NCBI GenBank assembly: GCA_029866215.1
Contig: JARWZU010000050.1
Span: 1-35,011, forward strand
Direction of reading: 5' to 3'
Origin: Akkermansiaceae bacterium
GTDB taxonomy: Bacteria; Verrucomicrobiota; Verrucomicrobiia; Verrucomicrobiales; Akkermansiaceae
Length of the DNA: 35,011 nt
Part shown: one piece after another, positions 9,651 to 18,675 of the stretch
How the letters are laid out: each line of letters opens with the position of its first letter
How positions within the stretch are numbered: position 1 is the stretch's first letter
Translations under genes and position numbers: made by a program
Notes under the pieces: generated by a model
Databases searched by the model: none
Seen by the model: the letters and a program-made list of their open reading frames with translations, nothing else
What the model was told of the DNA's origin: nothing

Positions 9651-9719
9651 TCCCAACGAATTTTTCCCTCTGGGAGAGATTTTTGGTCGATATTCAGAAC
9701 TTCTTAAATAGTCTGGGCC

Positions 9720-10418
9720 ATGCCGAACGCGCAGGTGTCTATCATTATCCCGTTTTTCAACGAAGAAGAAACTGTCGCTGAAGTCTTGTCCGAGATCCTA
9801 AGAACGAACCCTGGTGCCGAAGTGATCGCGGTGGATGACGGAAGCTGCGATGGTACGGCCGCAATTCTCGACGGCATCGCCGGGGTGAGGGCACTTCATT
9901 TCGCCAAAAACCGTGGCCAATCCGCAGCCATGTATGCCGGACTCAAGTCCGCCACTCGTCCGATCTGCGCTCTAATGGACGGCGATGGCCAAAACGACCC
10001 CGCAGACATTCCCAAGCTTGTCGAAGCCCTGCAACTCGGCGGAAACGATGTCATTTGTGGCTACCGCGCCAACCGCGTGGACACTGCAAGTCGCCGCTAC
10101 GCCTCGAAGTTCGCCAACTCGATCCGCCGGAAATTCCTCCACGACGGCGTTCGGGACACCGGCTGCTCCGTGAAGGTGTTCCGCAAGCAAGCGGTCGACC
10201 ATTTGGTGCCGTTCAATGGCATGCACCGCTACTTACCCGCCATTTTTCTCCAAGCCGGATTGAAGATTGGGGAAATCCCAGTGAACCACCGTGGTCGCAT
10301 GGCGGGGCAATCCAAATACACCAACTGGGAACGAGCGCTGCGTGGGATCTATGACCTCATCGGCGTCCAGTGGTTACTTCGCCGCAAGGTGCAGTGGGAC
10401 GCCAAGGAAGGAATCTAA
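9720..10418 (+). CDS. Family 2 glycosyltransferase (polyprenyl-phosphate sugar synthase type)
   Basis: 232 residues. GT-A fold: [18 protein letters not shown], then [12 protein letters not shown] (nucleotide binding) and [14 protein letters not shown] (the DxD-like metal site). These motifs place it with the dolichol/undecaprenyl-phosphate sugar transferases such as DPM1 and ArnC. There is no long transmembrane tail; the C-terminus ([14 protein letters not shown]) is only moderately hydrophobic. Downstream are an LAB_N domain protein and an ArnT-like transferase, so it probably makes the lipid-linked sugar donor used by the latter (inference from gene order). Confidence 0.9.
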   Translation: MPNAQVSIIIPFFNEEETVAEVLSEILRTNPGAEVIAVDDGSCDGTAAILDGIAGVRALHFAKNRGQSAAMYAGLKSATRPICALMDGDGQNDPADIPKLVEALQLGGNDVICGYRANRVDTASRRYASKFANSIRRKFLHDGVRDTGCSVKVFRKQAVDHLVPFNGMHRYLPAIFLQAGLKIGEIPVNHRGRMAGQSKYTNWERALRGIYDLIGVQWLLRRKVQWDAKEGI

Positions 10419-10436
10419 TCACTCAACGAATCGCTC

Positions 10437-10835
10437 ATGGATATGCATTGCGCAAACTGGTTGGCAACGGTCGACGGCTCGTTCATGAACCGTCCGATCT
10501 TCGTGATCGATCTCTTCCAGCAGCACGTGGTCATCACGGCGTGGAAGATGATCGGCTACCTCGGTGTGATTCTTTTTGGCGGGCGGTGGTTACCGCAATT
10601 GATTGCATCTCGTAGGGCAAAAATGGTCCGGATGCCACGAATCTTTTGGGTGATGTCGGTGGGTGGCAGCATTTGTTTGTTGAGCTATTTCACCTTCGGC
10701 AAGAATGATTCGGTGGGTGTTCTAGCCAATTTATTTCCGACCTGCGTGGCGCTTTACAATCTCACCTTGGACATCCGCAATAGCCGCAGGAGTGGCAGCG
10801 ATGGATCGACCAACCGCGACGAAATGTCATCATGA
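10437..10835 (+). CDS. Lipid A biosynthesis N-terminal (LAB_N) domain membrane protein
   Basis: 132 residues with about three membrane helices. Seen: AWKMIGYLGVILFGGRWLPQLIASRRAKMVRMPRIFWVMSV split over two helices, then a GGSICLLSYFTF stretch and a third hydrophobic segment. The pattern RW-x-x-Q-x-x-x-S and P-x-x-FW is that of the small LAB_N domain, also found at the N-terminus of some lipid A disaccharide synthases but here free-standing. Such proteins often sit between a GT2 and an ArnT-like gene, as here. The start is uncertain (10437 or the ATG at 10485). The 3' end overlaps the ArnT-like start at 10832 by 4 bp. Confidence 0.8.
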   Translation: MDMHCANWLATVDGSFMNRPIFVIDLFQQHVVITAWKMIGYLGVILFGGRWLPQLIASRRAKMVRMPRIFWVMSVGGSICLLSYFTFGKNDSVGVLANLFPTCVALYNLTLDIRNSRRSGSDGSTNRDEMSS

Positions 10836-12499
10836 GCGAACTGATCGCCAGATTTCCACGGCTTGCTCTAACCGCACTGGCCATCCTCTGTCTCATGCCC
10901 GGGACGTGGCTATTGCCCCTCATGGATCGCGACGAACCAAGGTTCTCGCGCGCCACAGTGGAAATGAACGAGCGCGGCAGTTGGGCCGTTCCCTTTTTCA
11001 ATGGCAAATACCGCTTCGACAAGCCGCCACTCACCTACTGGAGCATGGAGCCCGGCCTTGCTTTGTTAGGAAAAACAGAGATGGCCGTGCGCCTTCATTC
11101 CGTGGTGTCGTCGTGGTTGATCGCGTTGATCTTATTTGAGATCGCCGTCTTGCTTGGAGCTACGAATTTGCGCGGCTTCGTCGCAGGGGCCGCTTGGTTG
11201 ACCTGCCTCCAAGTCATGCAACACGGACGCTTGGCCGTCGCGGACGTGTTGCTAGTTTTATGGGTTGCCGCCGCGATGCTCTGCCTATTGAAAATCGGCG
11301 TGCGGGCTGGATCGCAACGTTTGCAGTTTGACCGCTGGTTTTGGGGACTCGTGGGGAGCTTGGCCTTGGGCTTCCTTGCCAAAGGGCCTCTGGCATTTCT
11401 CATCCCGGGCTTAGCGCTTGCGGTCGGCGGATTGGCACTTTGGAAAAACAAACGATCGGTTAGGCCGCTGTCGGGAATCGCCCTTCATTTTGGGGTTGCC
11501 ATCATTCCAGCCTTAGCATTGGTGGCCTTGTGGGGGATTCCCGCGTTGTTAGAGACGAAGGGGGCCTATTTCAACATCGGAATCGGCAAGCACGTGGTGG
11601 AACGAGGTACGGTCGCATTTAACAAACGAACCTCTTTGCCGGGGCTATACTACTTGCTCGTGATGATCCCATTCCTTCTGCCTTGGACATCGGCCATGCC
11701 CAGGGCACTCCGCGATACGTGGCGGGCACTCGACTGGCAACGCGCACTGATGCTCGGCTGGTTCGCTGCACCCTTTGCAATTTTCAGTTTCTACGCGACT
11801 CAACTGCCGCACTACATCCTGCCAGGCTATCCGGCCCTCATGGTGCTCATCGCATTGCTCCCCGCCAAGACAAGCAACCCGCTCAAGTGGACCGGCAAGG
11901 TCTGGTGCGGCATCGCGGCGGGCGTCCCATGGGTATGCGGCATTGTGGCATTCGCCATTGGACTAATTGGGTTGAATCGAGTCGGCGACCACGCGCTCCC
12001 GACCGTCGCAGTCGGGCTGGGGGTGATGTTTCTGCTGCTCGGCACCGCAAGTTTGCAAATCTCGCGAGGCCGGCAGCTGTTAGGTATATTTCTGGCCACC
12101 GCCAGCTGCGTGGTTTTGTGGCCAACCTTTAAAGCGGCTCGGAATGCCCATTTGACGGTCCGGCTTCACGCCGCAGTGGGCGCACCTGAGCCTGGACCAC
12201 TCAACGCCCACGGCTTTGCAGAACCCAGTCTGGTCTGGTATTTCCAGCGGCCGTGGAATTTTCTCACCACCGACGATGATGCCGCGCTGACGGTGGTGTG
12301 CACCCGGCGCTGGCGGCTCGATGGCCCATCCTTGCGCGCCTTGATCAACCGCGAGGCGCTCACTCCGGTCGATGACCGCACAGTGGAGGCCTTGAAGAAA
12401 TTACCAAGTGATGCGGGTGCTCCAGAGTTCGTGCAAGGGTGGAATCCGGGAACAAATAGCTGGCTGGAACTCGCATTCGTGAGAAAGCGAAAAAACTAA
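10832..12499 (+). CDS. ArnT-like GT-C glycosyltransferase (PMT superfamily)
   Basis: 555 residues, polytopic. The first periplasmic loop has MDRDEPRFSRATVEM, with the acidic pair expected of the GT-C active site, and FDKPPLTYW, both typical of ArnT/PMT-like transferases that move a sugar from polyprenyl phosphate onto lipid A or another periplasmic acceptor. About ten or more hydrophobic helices follow, then a soluble C-terminal segment of about 110 residues. The 4-bp overlap with the LAB_N gene and the GT2 two genes upstream make a three-gene lipid-glycosylation operon. The actual sugar and acceptor are unknown. Confidence 0.88.
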   Translation: MSELIARFPRLALTALAILCLMPGTWLLPLMDRDEPRFSRATVEMNERGSWAVPFFNGKYRFDKPPLTYWSMEPGLALLGKTEMAVRLHSVVSSWLIALILFEIAVLLGATNLRGFVAGAAWLTCLQVMQHGRLAVADVLLVLWVAAAMLCLLKIGVRAGSQRLQFDRWFWGLVGSLALGFLAKGPLAFLIPGLALAVGGLALWKNKRSVRPLSGIALHFGVAIIPALALVALWGIPALLETKGAYFNIGIGKHVVERGTVAFNKRTSLPGLYYLLVMIPFLLPWTSAMPRALRDTWRALDWQRALMLGWFAAPFAIFSFYATQLPHYILPGYPALMVLIALLPAKTSNPLKWTGKVWCGIAAGVPWVCGIVAFAIGLIGLNRVGDHALPTVAVGLGVMFLLLGTASLQISRGRQLLGIFLATASCVVLWPTFKAARNAHLTVRLHAAVGAPEPGPLNAHGFAEPSLVWYFQRPWNFLTTDDDAALTVVCTRRWRLDGPSLRALINREALTPVDDRTVEALKKLPSDAGAPEFVQGWNPGTNSWLELAFVRKRKN

Positions 12500-12500
12500 T

Positions 12501-13256
12501 TTAGCCTTCGCCGACTTTTGGCAGAACAACCGCCGACTCCGGAAAATCCGCCGCCGCTCCCAGTGCCTCAGCCGGGGACCTCTGGCGGGTCCAGCCCATG
12601 CTCACATAGCCAAAAATCAGCCCAAGACCGCCGCCGTGAACGGTATCGATCGGAAAATGCGCGTTCTGAAACATCCGTGACCAGGCCATTCCCAAACTCA
12701 AAAGAATGCACGGAACAATCAACCGTGGGAAACCAATGGCAACCACGGTACACGCTGCCACCGTGGTCGCCGTGTGCCCCGACGGATAACTGTAAAAACG
12801 ACGATTGAGCGTGGGCCCCGCAAAATCCAGCGGTCCGAGGTTGCGGCTAAAACAATGTGACGGCCTTGGCCGCCCCACCAGTGGCTTGACCACCTGAACC
12901 GTCACCCCAGCCAAAATCCCTGCCAGCAGAAAGCTCAATCCGATCCGCTGGATCCGCTGGCTCTTCGCCAAAAAACCCCAGACCAATAGCAGAAAAGTGC
13001 CGATGAGATTGAGGTAATGAAACTCACCGACCGTCGAGAGAAACTTCAGCCCAGATGCCGACCAACTTGGGCTGTCGTGACGGACGATTTTCAAAATCAT
13101 CAATTCCCTTGGCAGTAAAATGGCCACGGACACCCCAAGAAACGCAAGAAACACCACCCAAAACCACAACGGCATCGCCTTAAAGGCCCGGTAGGTCGTA
13201 TGGGAAACGTATTTCCAGTCGTGCTTCAACGGCATGGCCCAGCAAAGTGAGTCCAC
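12501..13256 (-). CDS. PAP2-family membrane phosphatase
   Basis: 251 residues. All three PAP2 motifs are visible: KPLVGRPRP (K-x6-RP), PSGH, and SRMFQNAHFPID (SR-x5-H-x3-D), between hydrophobic helices. Family members dephosphorylate membrane lipids such as undecaprenyl pyrophosphate or phosphatidic acid, or transfer phosphate to lipid A. It is convergent with the ArnT-like gene with one base between the coding regions, so the two 3' ends share no room for an independent terminator. The start may be 13256 or the ATG at 13232. Confidence 0.88.
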   Translation of the reverse strand: MDSLCWAMPLKHDWKYVSHTTYRAFKAMPLWFWVVFLAFLGVSVAILLPRELMILKIVRHDSPSWSASGLKFLSTVGEFHYLNLIGTFLLLVWGFLAKSQRIQRIGLSFLLAGILAGVTVQVVKPLVGRPRPSHCFSRNLGPLDFAGPTLNRRFYSYPSGHTATTVAACTVVAIGFPRLIVPCILLSLGMAWSRMFQNAHFPIDTVHGGGLGLIFGYVSMGWTRQRSPAEALGAAADFPESAVVLPKVGEG

Positions 13257-13370
13257 GGACGCATGAAAAGCCTAAATTCGCCTGAAATCATCTAACCCTC
13301 GGTAGCCAGCTTCGCGCTGACACAATCCTAGTTTTACTTGGCGGAATGAGTCGGCGTGATAAGAACAAGA

Positions 13371-13826
13371 ATGAGCAGCACCACCATGCAGATTTCCGAA
13401 GACATCAAAACGGCGATGAAGGCCAAGGACACCCTCGCCCTGAATGCGCTGCGTGCGTTGAAAAGTGCCCTGACTAACGCGGCGATTGAAAAAGGTGGGC
13501 TTGGCACCGAGCTTGAAGAGTCCGAAGTGCTAGCGGCCGTTCGCAAACAAATCAAACAGCGCATTGATTCCTGCGAGCAATTTGAAAAGGCTGACCGCCC
13601 CGAGCTGGCCGCCACCGAGAAAACTGAGATCGAGATCCTCTCACGCTACCTGCCCGCCGCACTCGGCGAGGCCGAAATGCTTGCCGTCATCGAACAAGCG
13701 ATCACCGAGACGGGCGCGACTGGCAAGGCTGACATGGGCAAGGTCATGAAACGGGCCCAAGAACTGTCCGATGGCCGAGCCGATGGCAAACTACTTTCCT
13801 CTGCGGTGATGAAACGCCTCGCTTAA
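13371..13826 (+). CDS. GatB/YqeY domain protein
   Basis: 151 residues starting MSSTTMQISEDIKTAMKAKD. The sequence shows the YqeY pattern: LNALRALKSAL, a charged helix with KQIKQRIDSCEQFEKADRPELAATEKTE split over two helices, EIEILSRYLPAAL, and a C-terminal KADMGKVMKRAQE related to the tail of GatB. YqeY-like proteins are thought to act with tRNA-dependent amidotransferase or tRNA; the precise role is unsettled. Starts at 13356 and 13386 are also possible. The neighbouring DUF2721 gene is convergent, 20 bp away. Confidence 0.88.
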   Translation: MSSTTMQISEDIKTAMKAKDTLALNALRALKSALTNAAIEKGGLGTELEESEVLAAVRKQIKQRIDSCEQFEKADRPELAATEKTEIEILSRYLPAALGEAEMLAVIEQAITETGATGKADMGKVMKRAQELSDGRADGKLLSSAVMKRLA

Positions 13827-13846
13827 CCCAAGCCGAGTCCAGCCCC

Positions 13847-14272
13847 CTACTGGATCACCTTGCGGTCAACCAGCCCCTCCTCCATGGCTCGGAGCGAACT
13901 GAAGATATCAACGGTGAAATAAACCAATGAAATACCGAGGCATGTCATGCTCGCAATCAACAAAAACGAGATGAAGAGTGCCGCATCGGTATTGATGAAG
14001 ATGGAGATGAATAAAACAGGAATGAGCAGCGCCGTCAAAAACATCGAAATGACGTTATACAAAATCGCAGATCTGATCCAGCGGGCACGCCGCACCAAAA
14101 TGTGAATTTGTGATTCACTACTGGCCCCTGATTCTTGAAAAAGATTTCGTGCGCGATCAATCGCACGGCCTAACCGATTGGTCATGCTCATCAGAAGCAA
14201 CCCGCAGGCGGAAATGAGAATCGCCGGACTCACTGCCAACTGGAGCGCTTCGAATACTGTGTGAGTTTGCAT
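13847..14272 (-). CDS. DUF2721 membrane protein
   Basis: 141 residues from ATG 14272, with three hydrophobic helices. The DUF2721 signature is visible near the N-terminus: LQLAVSPAILISACGLLLMS, then MTNRLGRAIDRAR. A cytoplasmic charged loop (residues about 50-75) and two more membrane segments follow. Function unknown. The longer frame from 14305 adds eleven residues lacking family similarity. It lies 19 bp downstream of the branching-enzyme gene on the same strand and may share its transcript. Confidence 0.82.
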   Translation of the reverse strand: MQTHTVFEALQLAVSPAILISACGLLLMSMTNRLGRAIDRARNLFQESGASSESQIHILVRRARWIRSAILYNVISMFLTALLIPVLFISIFINTDAALFISFLLIASMTCLGISLVYFTVDIFSSLRAMEEGLVDRKVIQ

Positions 14273-14291
14273 GAAAATTTGATCGCAAGGG

Positions 14292-16328
14292 TCAAGCCTT
14301 CTCAAAAACCAATCCCGATCTCGATGGGCAATACATTTTCATCACGCCATCACCGTTCACGGGGTACTGGCACGTCGAGTCCACCCGACCATGACCACCC
14401 GTGTCAGAGCGGTCGGTGTCCAATACCAGATGGCGAGTCTCAACCCCAGGGACATGAACCGGGTAGTCAAACAACGATTGCGCGACGGAAAAGTTGAATA
14501 CAAAAATCCGGTTCGCTCTCTCCGCGATGAGAATCTTCGCACCATGATCGATGTGAAGGCATTGCGCCGGAGGCGTGGCAAGCAAATCGGATTTCCTAAC
14601 GAAATCCATCAGCTGACGATCAAATTCCGCAAGCCAAGCATATTTTAATTCTGGATTATCGACGAGTGACCACTGGCGGCGGCAGTAGTGGAATGACCAA
14701 TCATTCCCCTCGCGAGGAAAATCCAGCCACTCCGGATGGCCAAACTCATTGCCCATGAAATTGAGCCACCCTTCACCACCCAGCACCAGCGTCACCATCC
14801 GGATAAGCTTATGCAACGCAATCCCACGCTCGATGACGGGATGCGGATCCGCTTTATTCATGTGCCAATACATTTCTTGATCCATCAGCCAGAACGCCAG
14901 CGTCTTATCACCGACGAGCGCTTGGTCGTGGCTCTCCGCATACGCAATGGTTGCCTCTCCACGGCGTCGGTTCGCCAGCATCCCCCAAAGTTCGCCGATG
15001 TCCCAGTCCTCGTCGCGGCTATGCTTGAGCAGCTTGATCCAGTAGTCTGGGATCCCCATCGCAAGCCGATAGGAAAACCCGATACCACCCTCATCGATCG
15101 GTCGGCAAAGACCGGGCATCCCGGACATATCTTCCGCAATCGCAATCGCTCCAGGCTTGATCTCTTGAATGAGTTTGGACGCCAATTTCAAATAGAGAAT
15201 CGCACTCTCATCGGCATCACTGCCGAAGTAATCCTCATAACTCCCGAACGCCTTGTTGCCCCGCGAATGATAGAGCATCGAAGTCACCCCATCGAAACGA
15301 AATCCATCAAAGTGAAATTCTTCTAACCAGTAGCGGACATTAGACAGCAGGAAGTGCCGGACTTGCGGACGACCGTAGTCGAAGCATTTCGAGTCCCAAG
15401 CGGGATGATTCCCCAGCGGCCCATTGTGAAAATACTGGTGCCCAGTGCCATCGAAGTCGTTGAGGCCCTCCGCGATGTTTTTCACTGCATGCGAGTGGAC
15501 GACATCTAATAAAACCGCCAATCCAAGTCCGTGGGCAACATCGATGAGATACTTCAAATCCTCCGGCGTGCCGAAGCGCGAGCAAGGAGCGAAAAACGAT
15601 GAGACATGATAGCCGAACGATCCGTAATACGGGTGCTCCTGGACCGCCATCAACTGCACGGTGTTGTAGCCAAGGGCGGTGATTCGAGGCAAAACGGAGT
15701 CCGCAAATTCGCGGTAGCTATGGACGCGTGGCTCTTCACCCGCCATGCCCACGTGGGATTCATAGATCAGTGGCGCGGTGATCGATGCCGGGTCAAAGGG
15801 GTTTTTCCATTCGTACGGCTGAGGCGGATCCCACACTTGTCCCGAGAAATCATGGGTTACTGGATCCTGCACCGCGCGGCGAATGCTGGCAGGGATGCGG
15901 TCGCGCTGCGTGCCGTCCGCCCCGACGATGTGGAGCTTGATCAATTGCCCGTGAGACATTGCATCCTGTGGCAACTCTAACGACCAGATGCCGCTTTCCG
16001 ACGGAACAAGCGGATGGCTCGAGCGACTCCAATGATTAAAATCTCCAAATACCGACACCGCATGGGCCCCAGGAGCCCACTCGCGTACCGTCCAGCGCTG
16101 GAGATCGGGGCGATATTGAACCCCCACATCTTCGTGCTGCTTCGCGTACTCAGCGAGCGAACCTGAGCGCGCTTCGATGGCCGCCAGCGTATCGGAAAAC
16201 TGCCTCATTCGGCGTTCGATCACCCCTTGGTGAGGTTCCAGCCATGGGTCATCAATTACGAGTTGGGGGATATCCATCATTGAACCCGACGATGCAGGAT
16301 TTTCCTGATTGGGAAAAGCCAAATTCAC
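14292..16328 (-). CDS. glgB: 1,4-alpha-glucan branching enzyme, GH13_8 (eukaryote-like) type
   Basis: 678 residues. CBM48 domain at about 70-165 (WTVREWAPGAHAVSVFGDFN), then the GH13 barrel: LLDVVHSHAVKN, nucleophile Asp near 346 (GFRFDGVTSML), acid/base Glu near 399 (IAEDMSGMP), and transition-state Asp near 468 (AESHDQALVG). GNEFGHPEWLDFPREGN is typical of the GH13_8 clade containing eukaryotic and some bacterial branching enzymes, rather than the GlgB of Enterobacteria. It makes alpha-1,6 branches in glycogen. The start is a GTG at 16328 preceded by GAGGG six bases upstream, which decides it over the ATG pair at 16280. No other glycogen genes are nearby. The divergent exonuclease gene begins 144 bp away. 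Confidence 0.94.
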   Translation of the reverse strand: MNLAFPNQENPASSGSMMDIPQLVIDDPWLEPHQGVIERRMRQFSDTLAAIEARSGSLAEYAKQHEDVGVQYRPDLQRWTVREWAPGAHAVSVFGDFNHWSRSSHPLVPSESGIWSLELPQDAMSHGQLIKLHIVGADGTQRDRIPASIRRAVQDPVTHDFSGQVWDPPQPYEWKNPFDPASITAPLIYESHVGMAGEEPRVHSYREFADSVLPRITALGYNTVQLMAVQEHPYYGSFGYHVSSFFAPCSRFGTPEDLKYLIDVAHGLGLAVLLDVVHSHAVKNIAEGLNDFDGTGHQYFHNGPLGNHPAWDSKCFDYGRPQVRHFLLSNVRYWLEEFHFDGFRFDGVTSMLYHSRGNKAFGSYEDYFGSDADESAILYLKLASKLIQEIKPGAIAIAEDMSGMPGLCRPIDEGGIGFSYRLAMGIPDYWIKLLKHSRDEDWDIGELWGMLANRRRGEATIAYAESHDQALVGDKTLAFWLMDQEMYWHMNKADPHPVIERGIALHKLIRMVTLVLGGEGWLNFMGNEFGHPEWLDFPREGNDWSFHYCRRQWSLVDNPELKYAWLAEFDRQLMDFVRKSDLLATPPAQCLHIDHGAKILIAERANRIFVFNFSVAQSLFDYPVHVPGVETRHLVLDTDRSDTGGHGRVDSTCQYPVNGDGVMKMYCPSRSGLVFEKA

Positions 16329-16472
16329 CGAGAACCCTCAAATCTGCGGGCGCACCCTCCGATCTGGTGCGATGAGTCACCATGAAAATTGCCAGCATGT
16401 GCTTGATTCCATTCTCAATCGAAAGAATCATGGGAAGTTGCCACGAGGGGGCATCATGACCGACAAGTTTCC

Positions 16473-17072
16473 ATGAGCCATCACAAGTCACCACCCGACA
16501 AAACCCAGATCGCCGAACTGGAGGCCTATGCGGGGCTGGACCTGGAACAAGTCTTCGTCGTGACCAACGAGCGCCAGGCCAACCTCGCGATCGATGAGCT
16601 GACCCAAGTGAAGCTGGTGGGTTTCGACACCGAGTCCAAGCCAACCTTCGCCAAAGGCCAGAAATCGGAAGGTCCCCATGTGCTGCAATTTGCCACAAGC
16701 GAGAAGGCCTTCATTTTTCAGGCGCACGTCACCGAGAGCCATCCGGTGATCATGGAATTGCTCAAGTCGGCTACCATCACCAAGATCGGCTTCGGCCTCG
16801 GCGGCGATCTCAGCCAAATTTCCGACCGCTTTGGCATCCGGCCAAATTCAATCGTGGATCTTGACCGCTCGTTTCGGCAACTTGGCTACAGAAACTCCAT
16901 CGGCGCGAAAACTGCCATTGCGATGCTATTTAACCGCAAGCTCAATAAGTCCAAGTCGGTCACAACTTCGAACTGGGCCCAACGCGAGCTGTCGGATCGC
17001 CAACTGCTGTATGCCGCCAATGACGCTTACGCCGCGCTGCAGGTTTACCACGCGCTCGAGGCGAGCAAGTAA
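16473..17072 (+). CDS. 3'-5' exonuclease, DEDDy (RNase D-like) family
   Basis: 199 residues with the exonuclease fold. Motif I is VGFDTESKP (the D and E), motif II lies in GFGLGGDLSQI, and motif III is YAANDAYAALQVY, the Y-x3-D arrangement of the DEDDy class. The protein lacks the HRDC domains of full-length RNase D, so it is one of the short single-domain members. It probably degrades RNA or DNA 3' ends with two metal ions. The gene is divergent from glgB and convergent with the PAC2 gene, 32 bp away. Confidence 0.88.
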   Translation: MSHHKSPPDKTQIAELEAYAGLDLEQVFVVTNERQANLAIDELTQVKLVGFDTESKPTFAKGQKSEGPHVLQFATSEKAFIFQAHVTESHPVIMELLKSATITKIGFGLGGDLSQISDRFGIRPNSIVDLDRSFRQLGYRNSIGAKTAIAMLFNRKLNKSKSVTTSNWAQRELSDRQLLYAANDAYAALQVYHALEASK

Positions 17073-17104
17073 CGACAACCTCGCCAGCCAGGTCAGGCAC
17101 TCGC

Positions 17105-18037
17105 TCATTCGGGTTCTTTGAAGAGGTCGAGAAACTGGTCTTCGTATTGGTGAAATACGTGAAGTCGGTCGAGTTCTTGCTTGAGCTCATAGGCTCGCGA
17201 GCGGTCGGCACGGGCGACCGAAAAAAGGCGGCTAATTTTCTGCTTCTCGGTCTTATTAATGCTGGGCGGCAGAGCGTCGGATTCCGCCTCATCGACCACG
17301 GATGCAGCTCCACTGGGATTTCCCACTGAGCTCTCCAGACGGTTGAGAAACTCTTCAAGCCCGTTCTCGACTTCTTGCGCCTGTGCCTGCAACTCCTTGA
17401 AGTCGATCGTGATTTCCGCCAGTCGCTTGAACCCCTTGAGCACCGCGAGCGAAGCTTTTGGAAATGGAAATTGAGAGAAAACCTGAGGCATCTCGCCCAG
17501 CAAGCAGCCACCTTTCATGCCGTAGTCGGCGGCGACTCCCAACAACACTCCATTCAGCCCGCTGATCTGGCCTTTCTCTAACACATGAATGTCACAACGC
17601 TTGAAATGCTCGAGCGTCTCGGGGTCGATGGCCGCGCCAAACACCCGCGAGGCATTCTTGGGCCGCATCTGAGTGCCCATGGCGGCAAAGGTGAAAACCT
17701 TGCGCACCCCAAGTTGGCGCGCGTATTCGATCAATTTCCCGCAGAAGGCGGCCCCCTTCGAGGGGGGTTGTGCCTCGCCAATAAACACGACGAGATCGTG
17801 AGTCTTGTGAGGGTCTAACCAAACGAAAAATCGACTGCGCGGGAGCGGGCCGGTGAGGATCAGTCCATCCTTCACCTCGATGCTTTCAAGATCGAAAAAC
17901 TCGCGGGCCGGAAATTCTTCTAACAAGCGCATGCCAAGTTTGGCGATGAGGTAATAACCGGAACTGCTCGCGACAGCGCCCATTCCTGGCCATGCAGCGA
18001 TGAGCCACGGGTCGTTGAGAGGGGGTTGGTTTTCCAT
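17105..18037 (-). CDS. PAC2 family protein
   Basis: 310 residues. The N-terminal two thirds match the PAC2 (proteasome assembly chaperone 2-like) family: DPWLIAAWPGMGAVAS, then VRKVFTFAAMGTQM and GQISGLNGVLLGVAADYGMKGGCLLGEMP. The last 90 residues are charged and helical (KELQAQAQEVENGLEEFLNR) and probably a coiled coil. Bacterial PAC2 proteins are widespread but functionally unassigned; this one need not relate to a proteasome, none being visible here. It follows the host-attachment-like gene by 27 bp on the same strand, so they are probably co-transcribed. Confidence 0.85.
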   Translation of the reverse strand: MENQPPLNDPWLIAAWPGMGAVASSSGYYLIAKLGMRLLEEFPAREFFDLESIEVKDGLILTGPLPRSRFFVWLDPHKTHDLVVFIGEAQPPSKGAAFCGKLIEYARQLGVRKVFTFAAMGTQMRPKNASRVFGAAIDPETLEHFKRCDIHVLEKGQISGLNGVLLGVAADYGMKGGCLLGEMPQVFSQFPFPKASLAVLKGFKRLAEITIDFKELQAQAQEVENGLEEFLNRLESSVGNPSGAASVVDEAESDALPPSINKTEKQKISRLFSVARADRSRAYELKQELDRLHVFHQYEDQFLDLFKEPE

Positions 18038-18064
18038 AGGTGCAGGGGCTTCGGGTTTGATGGA

Positions 18065-18544
18065 TCAATGCTTCCAGCCACCTTTGGACGGGAAAAAAAA
18101 TCGCTGCTCTAACTCAGCGAGGGGCAACTTCGTCCAATCGCCCGCCACGGGATCGGTGAGCACCCGATGAACCGCAGGGGGAAGGGCGTCGATCAATTCC
18201 GCGAGGATTTCCTGTGGAACCACCAGCCGCCAGGGCGGATAGCCTGCCGACGCGACGATTTCCCCGATTTTTCCCGCGATCCGCTTGAGCGCCTGGGTCT
18301 CGAGTTCCTCCTCCAAGTGATGCTCCTCTCCATATGACATCCCCGTGCGCTGATCAACCGCTCCTCCTTGGGAGAAACGACCAGCGTGGTCGGTGACCGC
18401 TTGGTGCACCGACTGCGGCCGCATCTCGACCGTGCTGCCGGATTCTTCAATCAAGTGTGGTTTCTGCCGCGGATCGTCCCCAGCGGGTTTGACTTTTACG
18501 GGTCTAACCCGTCCGCGATCGGCGATGATGATGAGCTTTTCCAT
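18065..18544 (-). CDS. Host-attachment/baeRF-like protein (eRF1-like fold)
   Basis: 159 residues. It starts MEKLIIIADRGRVRPVKVKP, similar to the first strand of Host_attach (PF10116-like) proteins. An internal DHAGRFSQGG resembles the family's (S/D)xxGRF region, and WRLVVPQEILAELIDALPP precedes a C-terminal DWTKLPLAELEQRF, matching the usual AP-x-x-LG-x-L / L-x-k-D-x-t-k layout. The family was named from Agrobacterium attachment genes, and the fold is related to archaeal/eukaryotic release factor domains; biochemical function is unclear. It is the first gene of a pair with PAC2 and divergent from the symporter. Confidence 0.68.
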   Translation of the reverse strand: MEKLIIIADRGRVRPVKVKPAGDDPRQKPHLIEESGSTVEMRPQSVHQAVTDHAGRFSQGGAVDQRTGMSYGEEHHLEEELETQALKRIAGKIGEIVASAGYPPWRLVVPQEILAELIDALPPAVHRVLTDPVAGDWTKLPLAELEQRFFFPSKGGWKH

Positions 18545-18675
18545 GTGGTGGGGGGATGAATTGGGACCTCAACTATCGTCTCACTTTCAAGCGTCCGCAA
18601 GGGGAGATCAACCTCGGCCCATTTCCGAGCAACTTGGCGCTTGGATCGTCTCACCGACCGCATAGCATCCGCGGC

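Noticed and set aside
14736-15326. Plus-strand ORF opposite glgB
   Set aside because: Shadow of the branching-enzyme coding frame, without its own motifs.
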